A stretch of DNA of 6,982 bases. Origin: an uncultured Aquimarina sp. Its GTDB lineage: Bacteria; Bacteroidota; Bacteroidia; Flavobacteriales; Flavobacteriaceae. The notes under the pieces are model-generated. The model saw only the letters and a program-made list of their open reading frames with translations, ran no database searches and had not been told where the DNA came from. The stretch lies in the NCBI GenBank assembly GCA_937958735.1, contig CALGNG010000166.1, forward strand, positions 1-6,982, written 5' to 3'. This document shows, piece by piece, positions 1 through 5,738 of the stretch. A program made the position numbers and the translations under genes. Position 1 is the first letter of the stretch. The number at the start of each line of letters is the position of its first letter.

Positions 1-150
1 GTTCATCGTAATTACCTTTTTTTGTATTTGCACTCCAAGCGTTGACTTGTAGTCCTCCGAAAAGGCGTCGTCTATAAAACGACGAAATAAAGATGTCTTT
101 CCTACACCAAACGACCCTACTAGAGCCACTTTTCTAGATTGATTTATCAC
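1..150 (-). CDS. Rab/Ras-like small GTPase, N-terminal fragment (cut by window edge)
   Basis: Only the first 50 codons are in the window; the rest lies to the left. The fragment reads VINQSRKVALVGSFGVGKTS at its start. A beta strand (KVALVG) leads into a P-loop, GSFGVGKT at residues 12-19, fitting GxxxxGK[ST], followed by a helix (SLFRRFIDDAF) and a switch-I segment, YKSTLGVQI at residues 34-42. Thr37 matches the conserved switch-I threonine, and T-x-G-V resembles the Rab pattern. The P-loop differs from MglA-type GTPases. By family knowledge it binds GTP/GDP in the cytoplasm as a molecular switch; its target is unknown. The start is set at GTG 150-148: the frame has a stop at 163-165, no ATG precedes the P-loop, and a second GTG at 129-127 would trim the first strand. 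It overlaps the upstream gene by 17 nt, suggesting translational coupling. The G3-G5 motifs cannot be seen. Confidence 0.86.
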   Translation of the reverse strand, partial: MINQSRKVALVGSFGVGKTSLFRRFIDDAFSEDYKSTLGVQIQKKVITMN

Positions 151-949
151 TAAAAAAAAGTTTTAATTTATTTGAAAATAATTCGTTATTCGCAACAGCC
201 TCTTTGGATACACCATTGGCTGCAAAATCGAGAAGTAAATCTTCTACCCTGTCTTTTGTTTCTAAGGTATATATACCATTAATTGCTGCGACAATATAAT
301 AATTCTGAAAATTTTGAATATGCAATGTATAAAAATCATACGCAATAGTTTCCAAATCTTGATCCCCTCCACTGTAGGCATCTTGAACAAAACTTTTAAT
401 TGCCGTGAGCATTCCGGCAATTAATTCTTCGTCCATGGTTTCTGCATCTGGATTAGTGTATCCTGCTTTTAAGAGACCTGAGCCTTTTTCTATTACTAAA
501 ACCTGTACTAATTGTGGCTTATCTGTAGCTACAAAAGCATTGTCTACTACTCTAGAGCGTTCTTTTTTTGATTTAAACCAATTTTTAAAAGAAAAGGCTT
601 CTTCTATTTGCTTATTAATTTTTTCATTAAGCAATTTCATCTCGTGCGAAATATACTTTTTAATTAATTTTCCAATTATAGGAAACAAGGCTTCTATTAC
701 AGCATCTTGAGAGTTTTTAATTTCGTTCTTAAGAGATTCTGTAATTACTGGAGATAATTTAGCGGGCATTTCCCGTATCAAATTATCAATTTTATTATCT
801 ACAAGCGGGTTAATTCTTTTTGCAAGCTCTTCCTCTTCTTCAAAAATACGGTTAAGCTTAGCTACTTTTTCGGATAAATCCGAAGTCACCACTTTCTCTT
901 CCGTAAGAAGAATTTCTTTTAACAATTCAAGACGATCGCTTTGTTCCAT
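134..949 (-). CDS. GTPase-operon protein: helical N-terminal half, roadblock/longin-like C-terminal half
   Basis: A soluble 271-residue protein with no signal peptide or membrane segment. Residues 1-130 are charged and strongly helical, with likely coiled coil around 25-60 and 98-118. They carry a loose internal echo, PVITESL (67-73) and ALFPIIGKLI (87-96). From memory this resembles the region before the OmpA domain in some cyanobacterial OmpA-family proteins. A basic linker (KSKKERSR, 126-133) leads to an alpha/beta domain at about 144-245. In order it has a strand LVQVLVIEK, a GSGLL turn (156-160), the helix-forming DEELIAGMLTAIKSFVQDAY (173-192), then strands near 200-212 and 216-228. That order and the 'GLL...D..L..GMLTAI..F' pattern resemble roadblock/longin-type domains, which often partner small GTPases. 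The function is unknown; a regulator, scaffold or effector of the adjacent GTPase is inferred. It lies 8 nt after the 116-aa gene, and its end overlaps the GTPase start. Confidence 0.88.
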   Translation of the reverse strand: MEQSDRLELLKEILLTEEKVVTSDLSEKVAKLNRIFEEEEELAKRINPLVDNKIDNLIREMPAKLSPVITESLKNEIKNSQDAVIEALFPIIGKLIKKYISHEMKLLNEKINKQIEEAFSFKNWFKSKKERSRVVDNAFVATDKPQLVQVLVIEKGSGLLKAGYTNPDAETMDEELIAGMLTAIKSFVQDAYSGGDQDLETIAYDFYTLHIQNFQNYYIVAAINGIYTLETKDRVEDLLLDFAANGVSKEAVANNELFSNKLKLFFSDKSI

Positions 950-957
950 AATAAGTG

Positions 958-1308
958 TTATTCACTTATTTGATTCCCTATCTTAACCAATAGCGCCCCT
1001 AAGGTTTCTTTATCTACTTTTTTGGCATCCAAGTTAGCGGCTTTATCGGATAAAGCTCCCTCTAGTTCTGTAATACGAATATTCAAATCTGTACTTAGAT
1101 TATCTATAAGTGTATTAACCTCTAGGTTGGTCTCCTCTATTAACTCCTTCAACTCTGCTCTTCTTTGCAGAATATCTTTCTTTAACGATTCGAATTCAGA
1201 ATTATATTGCTGAATATTTTCACCAAAAATTAAATTCTTAATCGTTTCTATTTTTGAAACAGAATCCACTTGTTGTTCTATATTATTTTCTTGTGTAGTT
1301 TTAGACAT
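958..1308 (-). CDS. Small coiled-coil protein, first gene of the GTPase operon
   Basis: A 116-residue, highly charged, soluble protein without signal peptide, membrane segment or cysteine. Residues 1-20 look disordered. A short motif KNLIFGENI (24-32) follows, then an uninterrupted helix at about 33-95 with heptad-like spacing of Leu and Ile among Glu and Lys, i.e. a coiled coil. It ends in a short conserved-looking tail, KKVDKETLGALLVKIGNQI (96-114). I do not recognise a named family. Similar 'LIFG + coiled coil + DK..LG.LL..IG' proteins are, from memory, found in other bacteria, but I cannot verify that here. It is the promoter-proximal gene, 8 nt ahead of the 271-aa gene and followed by a Rab-like GTPase, so a role in that GTPase pathway, perhaps scaffolding or oligomerisation, is inferred. 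The ATG at 1308-1306 is the natural start; no Shine-Dalgarno sequence is seen, as usual in Bacteroidota. Confidence 0.85.
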   Translation of the reverse strand: MSKTTQENNIEQQVDSVSKIETIKNLIFGENIQQYNSEFESLKKDILQRRAELKELIEETNLEVNTLIDNLSTDLNIRITELEGALSDKAANLDAKKVDKETLGALLVKIGNQISE

Positions 1309-1376
1309 AAGAGTCTGCTTTTTTATTTAAACTAAAATTAAAATGAAAACTATAATTGGTTACTGCTATTTAACGG

Positions 1377-1406
1377 CAAATGTAATGAAAACAAGATACT
1401 CTTCAC
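1377..1406 (-). promoter_or_regulatory. Candidate Bacteroidota-type promoter for the GTPase operon
   Basis: On the minus strand, positions 1384-1377 read TACATTTG, an exact match to the Bacteroidota -7 consensus TAnnTTTG. With an 18-nt spacer, positions 1406-1403 read TGTG, three of four matches to the -33 element TTTG. Transcription would start near 1370, giving a leader of about 60 nt before the ATG at 1308. In AT-rich DNA such matches occur by chance, so the call rests on position as much as sequence. Confidence 0.45.
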
Positions 1407-1416
1407 AGTAAATTTA
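1407..1416. promoter_or_regulatory. 10-bp palindrome between divergent promoters (possible operator)
   Basis: GTAAATTTAC is a perfect 10-bp inverted repeat. It lies directly beside the proposed -33 element of the leftward promoter and about 30 nt upstream of the proposed rightward promoter. That is a reasonable place for a dimeric regulator to bind. There is no second copy to support it, and short AT-rich palindromes arise easily by chance. Confidence 0.2.
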
Positions 1417-1447
1417 CATTCATACAAATTAGATATAAAAAATCAAC

Positions 1448-1478
1448 TTTCAAAATCACGTATTGTTACTTAAATTTG
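1448..1478 (+). promoter_or_regulatory. Candidate Bacteroidota-type promoter for aspartate kinase
   Basis: TAAATTTG at 1471-1478 matches the -7 consensus TAnnTTTG exactly. TTTC at 1448-1451, 19 nt upstream, matches three of four bases of the -33 TTTG element. The predicted start of transcription near 1485 gives a leader of about 75 nt containing the two hairpins described separately. Confidence 0.5.
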
Positions 1479-1495
1479 CATCTTGTACGATTTAA

Positions 1496-1540
1496 AGTAA
1501 GTTCTACTTACTAACAACGATTAACTGTTTAATTGTTGTT
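1496..1540 (+). promoter_or_regulatory. Two tandem hairpins in the aspartate kinase leader
   Basis: The first hairpin pairs AGTAAG (1496-1501) with CTTACT (1507-1512) around a 5-nt loop. The second starts at the next base: AACAACGATTAA (1513-1524) pairs with TTAATTGTTGTT (1529-1540) through 12 base pairs, one a G-T wobble, with the loop CTGT. The second ends 19 nt before the ATG at 1560. No T-tract follows it, so it is not a plain intrinsic terminator. The region is far too short for a lysine riboswitch. It may affect translation or mRNA stability of the kinase message; that is inference from structure and position only. Confidence 0.4.
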
Positions 1541-1559
1541 TCAATGAAAATTAATAGTA

Positions 1560-2813
1560 ATGAAAGTATTCAAATTTGGAGGCGCATCTGTAAAGGATGC
1601 GGATAGTGTTAGAAATGTATTAAGTGTATTAAAAAAAGTAGGATATCACAACACATTAGTTGTAGTATCTGCTATGGGAAAAACTACCAATGCTTTAGAA
1701 GTGGTAATAAAACAGTACATAGATAAAAATCCCGATCTAAAACAAACCATAACAGAATTACGCACCAACCACAAAGCCATATTAACCGACTTATTTGAAG
1801 GCTCTAACCATCCCATTTCTGAAACCATTAATGCCATTTTTGATGATTTGTCTTTATTATTAGATCGCAACAAGTCTCCTAAATACGATTATATTTATGA
1901 CCAAGTGGTTAGCTATGGAGAAATAATATCTACCACTATATTAAGTGCTTATTTCGATTTTAAAGGTATTACTAACGAATGGTTAGATGCTAGGACTTTA
2001 ATAAAAACAGATAGCACCTACAGGGATGCCAAGGTGGATTGGAAAGAAACCCAAGCTGCTATTTTAAATAATATTAATAAAAAATCTTTAACTATTACAC
2101 AAGGTTTTATTGGTGCAGACACTAATAACTTTACCACTACTCTGGGTAGAGAGGGTAGTGATTATTCTGCCGGTATTTTTGCTTATTGTTTAAATGCAGA
2201 AAGTGTTAGTATCTGGAAAGATGTACCTGGTGTTTTAAATGGAGACCCTCGAGTGTTTGAAGACACCAAGCTATTAAACCAAATCTCTTACGAAGAAGCA
2301 ATAGAATTGGCTTTTTATGGTGCTTCTGTAATACACCCTAAAACATTACAACCGCTACAACAAAAAGAGATCCCATTATATGTAAAATCTTTTTTAAACC
2401 CAGAAGGCTCTGGAACTGCGGTAAGCAAAGGCCAAACTCTAGAACCTTTTATCCCTTGCTTTATTGTTAAGAAAAACCAGGTTTTAATCTCGTTATCCTC
2501 TCTAGATTTCTCTTTTATTGTAGAAGAAAATATTAGTGAGGTTTTTAGTTTATTCCACAAATATCAAATCAAGGTAGATTTAATTCAAAACTCTGCTATT
2601 AGTTTTTCGGTATGTGTAGATAATAAATTTGGCCATTTAGATAAACTAATTACAGAACTAAAAGCAAATTTTAAAGTGTCTTACGAAGAAAATGTATCTT
2701 TATATACCATTAGACATTTTAATAACGAAGCTGCTACTACTTTAGAGGCTGGAAAAGAAATACTGTTAAAACAATTAGGTACCGAAACCTACCAGATTGT
2801 AACAAAGCAATAA
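1560..2813 (+). CDS. lysC: Aspartate kinase, monofunctional
   Basis: Phosphorylates L-aspartate with ATP to 4-phospho-L-aspartate (EC 2.7.2.4), the first step toward lysine, diaminopimelate, threonine and methionine; cytoplasmic. Residues 1-290 are an amino-acid-kinase fold with KFGGAS (5-10), SAMGKTTN (37-44), SYGE (118-121), TLGREGSDYSAG (194-205), WKDVPGVLNGDPR (219-231) and AFYGASVIHPKTLQP (251-265). Residues 301-417 form the ACT regulatory region. One ACT unit is clear (about 303-370); the second looks shortened, ending with SLYTIRHFN (380-388). At 417 residues the protein is shorter than E. coli LysC (about 449) and has no homoserine dehydrogenase domain. It begins at the first ATG in frame, directly at the kinase motif. 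It stands alone, with its own promoter and a strong terminator. Which end product inhibits it cannot be read from the sequence, so the symbol is a family-level choice. Confidence 0.96.
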   Translation: MKVFKFGGASVKDADSVRNVLSVLKKVGYHNTLVVVSAMGKTTNALEVVIKQYIDKNPDLKQTITELRTNHKAILTDLFEGSNHPISETINAIFDDLSLLLDRNKSPKYDYIYDQVVSYGEIISTTILSAYFDFKGITNEWLDARTLIKTDSTYRDAKVDWKETQAAILNNINKKSLTITQGFIGADTNNFTTTLGREGSDYSAGIFAYCLNAESVSIWKDVPGVLNGDPRVFEDTKLLNQISYEEAIELAFYGASVIHPKTLQPLQQKEIPLYVKSFLNPEGSGTAVSKGQTLEPFIPCFIVKKNQVLISLSSLDFSFIVEENISEVFSLFHKYQIKVDLIQNSAISFSVCVDNKFGHLDKLITELKANFKVSYEENVSLYTIRHFNNEAATTLEAGKEILLKQLGTETYQIVTKQ

Positions 2814-2820
2814 TTTAAAC

Positions 2821-2871
2821 ATTATTATAAAAAAAGCGATCATAAATTATGATCGCTTTTTTTATAATAAT
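2821..2871 (+). terminator. Strong intrinsic terminator, 51-nt perfect palindrome
   Basis: Starting 8 nt after the aspartate kinase stop, the arms 2821-2845 and 2847-2871 are exact 25-nt inverted repeats around a single central A (2846). The core is GCGATCATAA and its complement. It is flanked by a run of seven A on the left and seven T on the right (2857-2863), so the hairpin with U-tract works in the forward direction and, by symmetry, could also stop leftward transcription. Confidence 0.9.
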
Positions 2872-3103
2872 CCTATCTCGTCCTAAAATAGCGATACACT
2901 AAATTTGTTAACATACCTCTATTAAAAGACTTGTTCTTTTTCTCTTTTAATTTCTTAATTTAAAATATTGTTAAGCTATTTTTACACAAAACAAAAAACC
3001 ATTAAATCATATAACAATTTTATTATTTATATTTCTAAAATTAAAACACCTTTTTTGTAATGAAGAGTTACTCTAATCGACTATTGGCACATTGCAAGTA
3101 TTA
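2872..3103. other. AT-rich intergenic region upstream of the glycan cluster
   Basis: No convincing gene on either strand. TAAATTTG at 2900-2907 matches the Bacteroidota -7 element and could be the promoter of the downstream cluster, but no good -33 element lies at the right distance, and it would give a leader of roughly 190 nt. An imperfectly placed inverted repeat, ATTAAAAGA (2921-2929) with TCTTTTAAT (2943-2951), is low in GC and probably weak. I see nothing else that can be supported. Confidence 0.4.
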
Positions 3104-3568
3104 ATGAAAACAATTATTACATTTTGTTTCTTTTTATATATTGGAGTATCCATACCAAAAAACTATGTATACACCTATTATAGTTCTGGAAAAAAAATGT
3201 CTAGCGGTTGGATACAGGATAACAAAAAAACAGACTATTGGTTTTATTATTATAGAGACGGAAGTGTAAAATCCGAAGGACATTATAAGAATAATCAAAA
3301 AAACGGATTTTGGCAGTTTTACAACCCCAAAGGACAAGTAGCTAGAAAAGGCCATTTTAAAAATGGAATTCCTGTTAGCTGGTGGAAATATTATAAAAAT
3401 AATATTACAGAAAAATGCCTCTATCAAAAAGATGGAGCAACTAGATATTGTTTAATTTACAACGACAAAAAATTGATTAAAGGATCTAAGTATATAAACG
3501 ACACTTTTATCAAAGAATGGAGCTCTTTTATTGATTTTAAACGAGACAACCCTAATTTTTCATTTTGA
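3104..3568 (+). CDS. Exported MORN_2-repeat (YwqK-like) protein
   Basis: A 154-residue protein. Residues 1-18 (MKTIITFCFFLYIGVSIP) form a signal peptide or N-terminal anchor without a lipobox, so the mature part is probably in the periplasm or outer envelope. The rest is a run of MORN_2-type units with the pattern Y-x-x-G-x-x-x-x-G-x-x-x-x-x-x-x-x-x-W-x-x-Y: about 25-49 (YYSSGKKMSSG), 50-72 (YRDGSVKSEGHYKNNQKNGF), 73-97 (YNPKGQVARKGHFKNG) and a worn fourth near 98-120. Database entries often label such proteins 'YwqK family antitoxin', but no toxin gene lies next to it. The biochemical role is unknown. The start is ATG 3104; an in-frame TTG at 3092 would add only four residues before the signal peptide. 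Its stop overlaps the start of the next glycosyltransferase (TTGA), so the two are probably translated together. Confidence 0.88.
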   Translation: MKTIITFCFFLYIGVSIPKNYVYTYYSSGKKMSSGWIQDNKKTDYWFYYYRDGSVKSEGHYKNNQKNGFWQFYNPKGQVARKGHFKNGIPVSWWKYYKNNITEKCLYQKDGATRYCLIYNDKKLIKGSKYINDTFIKEWSSFIDFKRDNPNFSF

Positions 3569-4257
3569 ATACACCCCTAATTAAAGTTATAATTCCTGCG
3601 GTTAACGAAGAAGAGTCGATCTCTAAAGTTATAGCAGAAATCCCTAAAATAGTTTCAGAAATTATTGTTGTAGACAATGGCTCTACCGATGCCACAGCTA
3701 TAAACGCTAGTAAAGCAGGCGCTACAGTAATTATCGAAAATACTAAAGGATATGGTAATGCCTGCCTAAAAGGTCTTGATTATCTATCCCAACAAGCTGT
3801 AAAACCAGAAATTGTTGTTTTCCTAGATGGTGATTATAGCGACTATCCTGCAGAAATGTTACAAATTTTAGCCCCTATATTAAATAAAAAGGCAGATTTT
3901 GTAGTAGGAGCTAGAGTAAAAGAATATAGAGAAAAAGGGTCTATGACGTTCCCACAACGCTTCGGAAATTGGCTTGCCACTTTTTTAATGCGCACTATGT
4001 TTAACTCTACTTTTACAGATCTAGGTCCTTTTAGAGCAATTACTTACAACAAATTACTACCCTTAAAAATGCAAGACAAAACCTACGGGTGGACAGTAGA
4101 AATGCAACTAAAGGTATTAAAACAAAACATAAGTTATGTAGAAGTACCTGTACATTATAAAAAACGAATAGGCACATCTAAGGTATCTGGTACCATTAAA
4201 GGTGCTATATTTGCAGGCGTTAAAATATTAAGTTGGATTTTTAAGTATAGTTTTTAA
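3565..4257 (+). CDS. GT-A family 2 glycosyltransferase, polyprenyl/dolichyl-phosphate sugar synthase-like
   Basis: A 230-residue transferase covering a complete DPM1/DPG-synthase-like GT-A domain and little else. Motifs are VIIPAVNEEESI (8-19), the nucleotide-binding VVDNGSTD (35-42), the metal-binding DGD (88-90), TDLGPFRAI (151-159), YGWTVEMQLK (174-183) and the basic loop KKRIGTSKVSG (199-209). Family members move a sugar, usually glucose or mannose, from a nucleotide carrier to a polyprenyl phosphate at the inner face of the membrane. There is no C-terminal transmembrane pair, although the hydrophobic end (IFAGVKILSWIFKYSF) could touch the membrane. The start is TTG 3565: the frame is closed by a stop at 3553-3555, no ATG or GTG intervenes, and the fold begins within seven residues. 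It is coupled to the MORN_2 gene by TTGA, and the next gene starts 5 nt after its stop. Sugar and lipid specificity cannot be read here. Confidence 0.93.
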   Translation: MNTPLIKVIIPAVNEEESISKVIAEIPKIVSEIIVVDNGSTDATAINASKAGATVIIENTKGYGNACLKGLDYLSQQAVKPEIVVFLDGDYSDYPAEMLQILAPILNKKADFVVGARVKEYREKGSMTFPQRFGNWLATFLMRTMFNSTFTDLGPFRAITYNKLLPLKMQDKTYGWTVEMQLKVLKQNISYVEVPVHYKKRIGTSKVSGTIKGAIFAGVKILSWIFKYSF

Positions 4258-4262
4258 AACTC

Positions 4263-5738
4263 ATGGATTTATTTATTGTTATTATTTACACACTTGCTTT
4301 ACTGTTTATTTTTCTATACAGTTTAGCACAACTTAATTTACTTTTTGGATACCTTAAATCTAAAAGACAGGTTCCAGAGGATCTAGATGTTTTTGATTTA
4401 TCGGAAGAAAACGAAACCCCTTATGTCACCATTCAACTTCCTGTTTATAACGAGTTATATGTTATGGATCGTTTACTGGAAAACATTGCGTTATTAGACT
4501 ACCCACAACATAAATTAGAAATCCAAGTACTGGACGATTCTACCGACGAGTCTATAAAAACAACTTTTGACAAAATAAAAGAACTTAAAGCCTCGGGATT
4601 AAACATAATACACATCCACAGAACCAATAGAGACGGTTTTAAAGCAGGAGCGCTAAAAGAAGGCTTAGAAATTGCAAAAGGAGAGTTTATTGCCATTTTT
4701 GACGCCGATTTTTTACCAAAATCCGATTGGCTAAAACAAACTGTACCACACTTTAAAAATCCAAAAATTGGAGTAGTACAAACACGCTGGGGACATATAA
4801 ACCGTAATTACTCTTTACTTACACAAATACAAGCCTTTGCTCTAGATTTTCATTTTACTATGGAGCAAGTGGGAAGAAACATGCAGAAGCATTTTATTAA
4901 CTTTAATGGAACTGCTGGTATTTGGAGAAAAACCTGTATAGAAGATGCTGGAAACTGGCAAGGAGATACACTTACAGAAGATTTAGACTTAAGCTATAGA
5001 GCACAATTAAAAAATTGGGAATTTAAATACTTAGAACAAGTAGAAACTCCTGCCGAATTACCTGTTGTTATAAGCGCCGCTAGATCGCAACAATTTAGAT
5101 GGAATAAAGGTGCTGCCGAAAATTTTAAAAAATTATTTAAAGCAGTAAGGGCCAACAAATCTATGTCTTTTAGTACAAAGGTTCATAGCTTTTTCCACCT
5201 ACTAAACAGTAGTATGTTCCTATTAGTATTATTAGTTTCCATACTAAGTTTACCTATACTTTATATAAAAAATAACAACCCCATGTTTAGCTGGTACTTT
5301 AACCTTATGGCTTTTTTTGCTATAAGTACCGTAATCTTTTTTACTTGCTATTGGGTAAGCTTTAAAAACATACATGGATCTGGAAGTAAAAACTTTTTTA
5401 CTTACGTAAAATTATTTGTAACCTTCTTTTCTGTAGCCATGGGCTTTTCTATTCATAACAGTGTAGCCGTACTAGAAGGGCATATAGGAAAAAGAAGTGA
5501 ATTTGTACGGACTCCAAAATTTAACATAGAAAATATTGGAAATAGTCTAAAGGATAATAAATATATTAATAAGAACCTTTCTTTTAATACCATTTTAGAA
5601 GCCTTACTAATGTTCTATTTTGCCTTTGCACTATACGTAGGATATAGCATGAATGATTATGGTTTCTTTTTATTCCATGCCATGTTATGCTTTGGTTTTG
5701 GTTTTGTTTTCTTTAAATCGGTAACCTCCAAAGTCTAA
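4263..5738 (+). CDS. Processive-type membrane glycosyltransferase, family 2 (cellulose/mannan synthase-like)
   Basis: A 491-residue inner-membrane protein. It has an N-terminal membrane helix (about 3-29), a cytoplasmic GT-A domain (about 50-300), and likely membrane segments near 312-337, 344-366, 381-405, 445-463 and 466-486. The D,D,D,QxxRW signature of processive enzymes is complete: LDDSTD (90-95), DAD (147-149), TED (238-240) and QQFRW (276-280). After the third or fourth membrane segment the cytoplasmic GKRSEFVRTPKF stretch (409-420) matches a conserved loop of CesA-like bacterial transferases. Known relatives make cellulose, glucomannan, other beta-glycans or glycolipids from nucleotide sugars; no PilZ domain is present, so direct cyclic-di-GMP control is not indicated. 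Product unknown. Its stop and the next gene's start share one base (TAATG), placing it firmly in the operon. Confidence 0.94.
   Translation: MDLFIVIIYTLALLFIFLYSLAQLNLLFGYLKSKRQVPEDLDVFDLSEENETPYVTIQLPVYNELYVMDRLLENIALLDYPQHKLEIQVLDDSTDESIKTTFDKIKELKASGLNIIHIHRTNRDGFKAGALKEGLEIAKGEFIAIFDADFLPKSDWLKQTVPHFKNPKIGVVQTRWGHINRNYSLLTQIQAFALDFHFTMEQVGRNMQKHFINFNGTAGIWRKTCIEDAGNWQGDTLTEDLDLSYRAQLKNWEFKYLEQVETPAELPVVISAARSQQFRWNKGAAENFKKLFKAVRANKSMSFSTKVHSFFHLLNSSMFLLVLLVSILSLPILYIKNNNPMFSWYFNLMAFFAISTVIFFTCYWVSFKNIHGSGSKNFFTYVKLFVTFFSVAMGFSIHNSVAVLEGHIGKRSEFVRTPKFNIENIGNSLKDNKYINKNLSFNTILEALLMFYFAFALYVGYSMNDYGFFLFHAMLCFGFGFVFFKSVTSKV

Noticed and set aside
405..710. Plus-strand open frame of 101 codons opposite the 271-aa gene
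   Set aside because: It is antisense to a gene with clear domain features and operon context, and its product has low-complexity Ser/Phe/Leu composition typical of a shadow frame.
1022..1213. Plus-strand open frame of 63 codons opposite the 116-aa coiled-coil gene
   Set aside because: Ser/Leu-rich antisense translation of a coiled coil; no promoter, no recognisable motif.
1485..1559. Lysine riboswitch or T-box upstream of aspartate kinase
   Set aside because: The leader is far too short for either, and the visible hairpins do not have the needed multi-stem layout.
1544..1606. Short plus-strand frame (20 codons) starting 16 nt before the aspartate kinase ATG, considered as an attenuator leader peptide
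   Set aside because: It contains only two Lys and no Thr, and overlaps the kinase start in another frame without preceding the hairpins; it looks like chance.
1646..2560. Two minus-strand frames (1646-1873 and 2315-2560) within aspartate kinase
   Set aside because: Antisense to strongly conserved kinase motifs; no independent support.
2921..2951. Inverted repeat ATTAAAAGA/TCTTTTAAT as a second terminator or small RNA
   Set aside because: Only one G-C pair in the stem, a 13-nt loop, and located beyond a strong terminator; expected by chance in AT-rich DNA.
3092..3103. Upstream TTG as the start of the MORN_2 protein
   Set aside because: It adds only MQVL before a canonical signal peptide beginning at ATG 3104.
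3104..3568. Toxin-antitoxin system
   Set aside because: The YwqK-like repeats invite the label, but no toxin-like neighbour is present and the protein appears to be exported.
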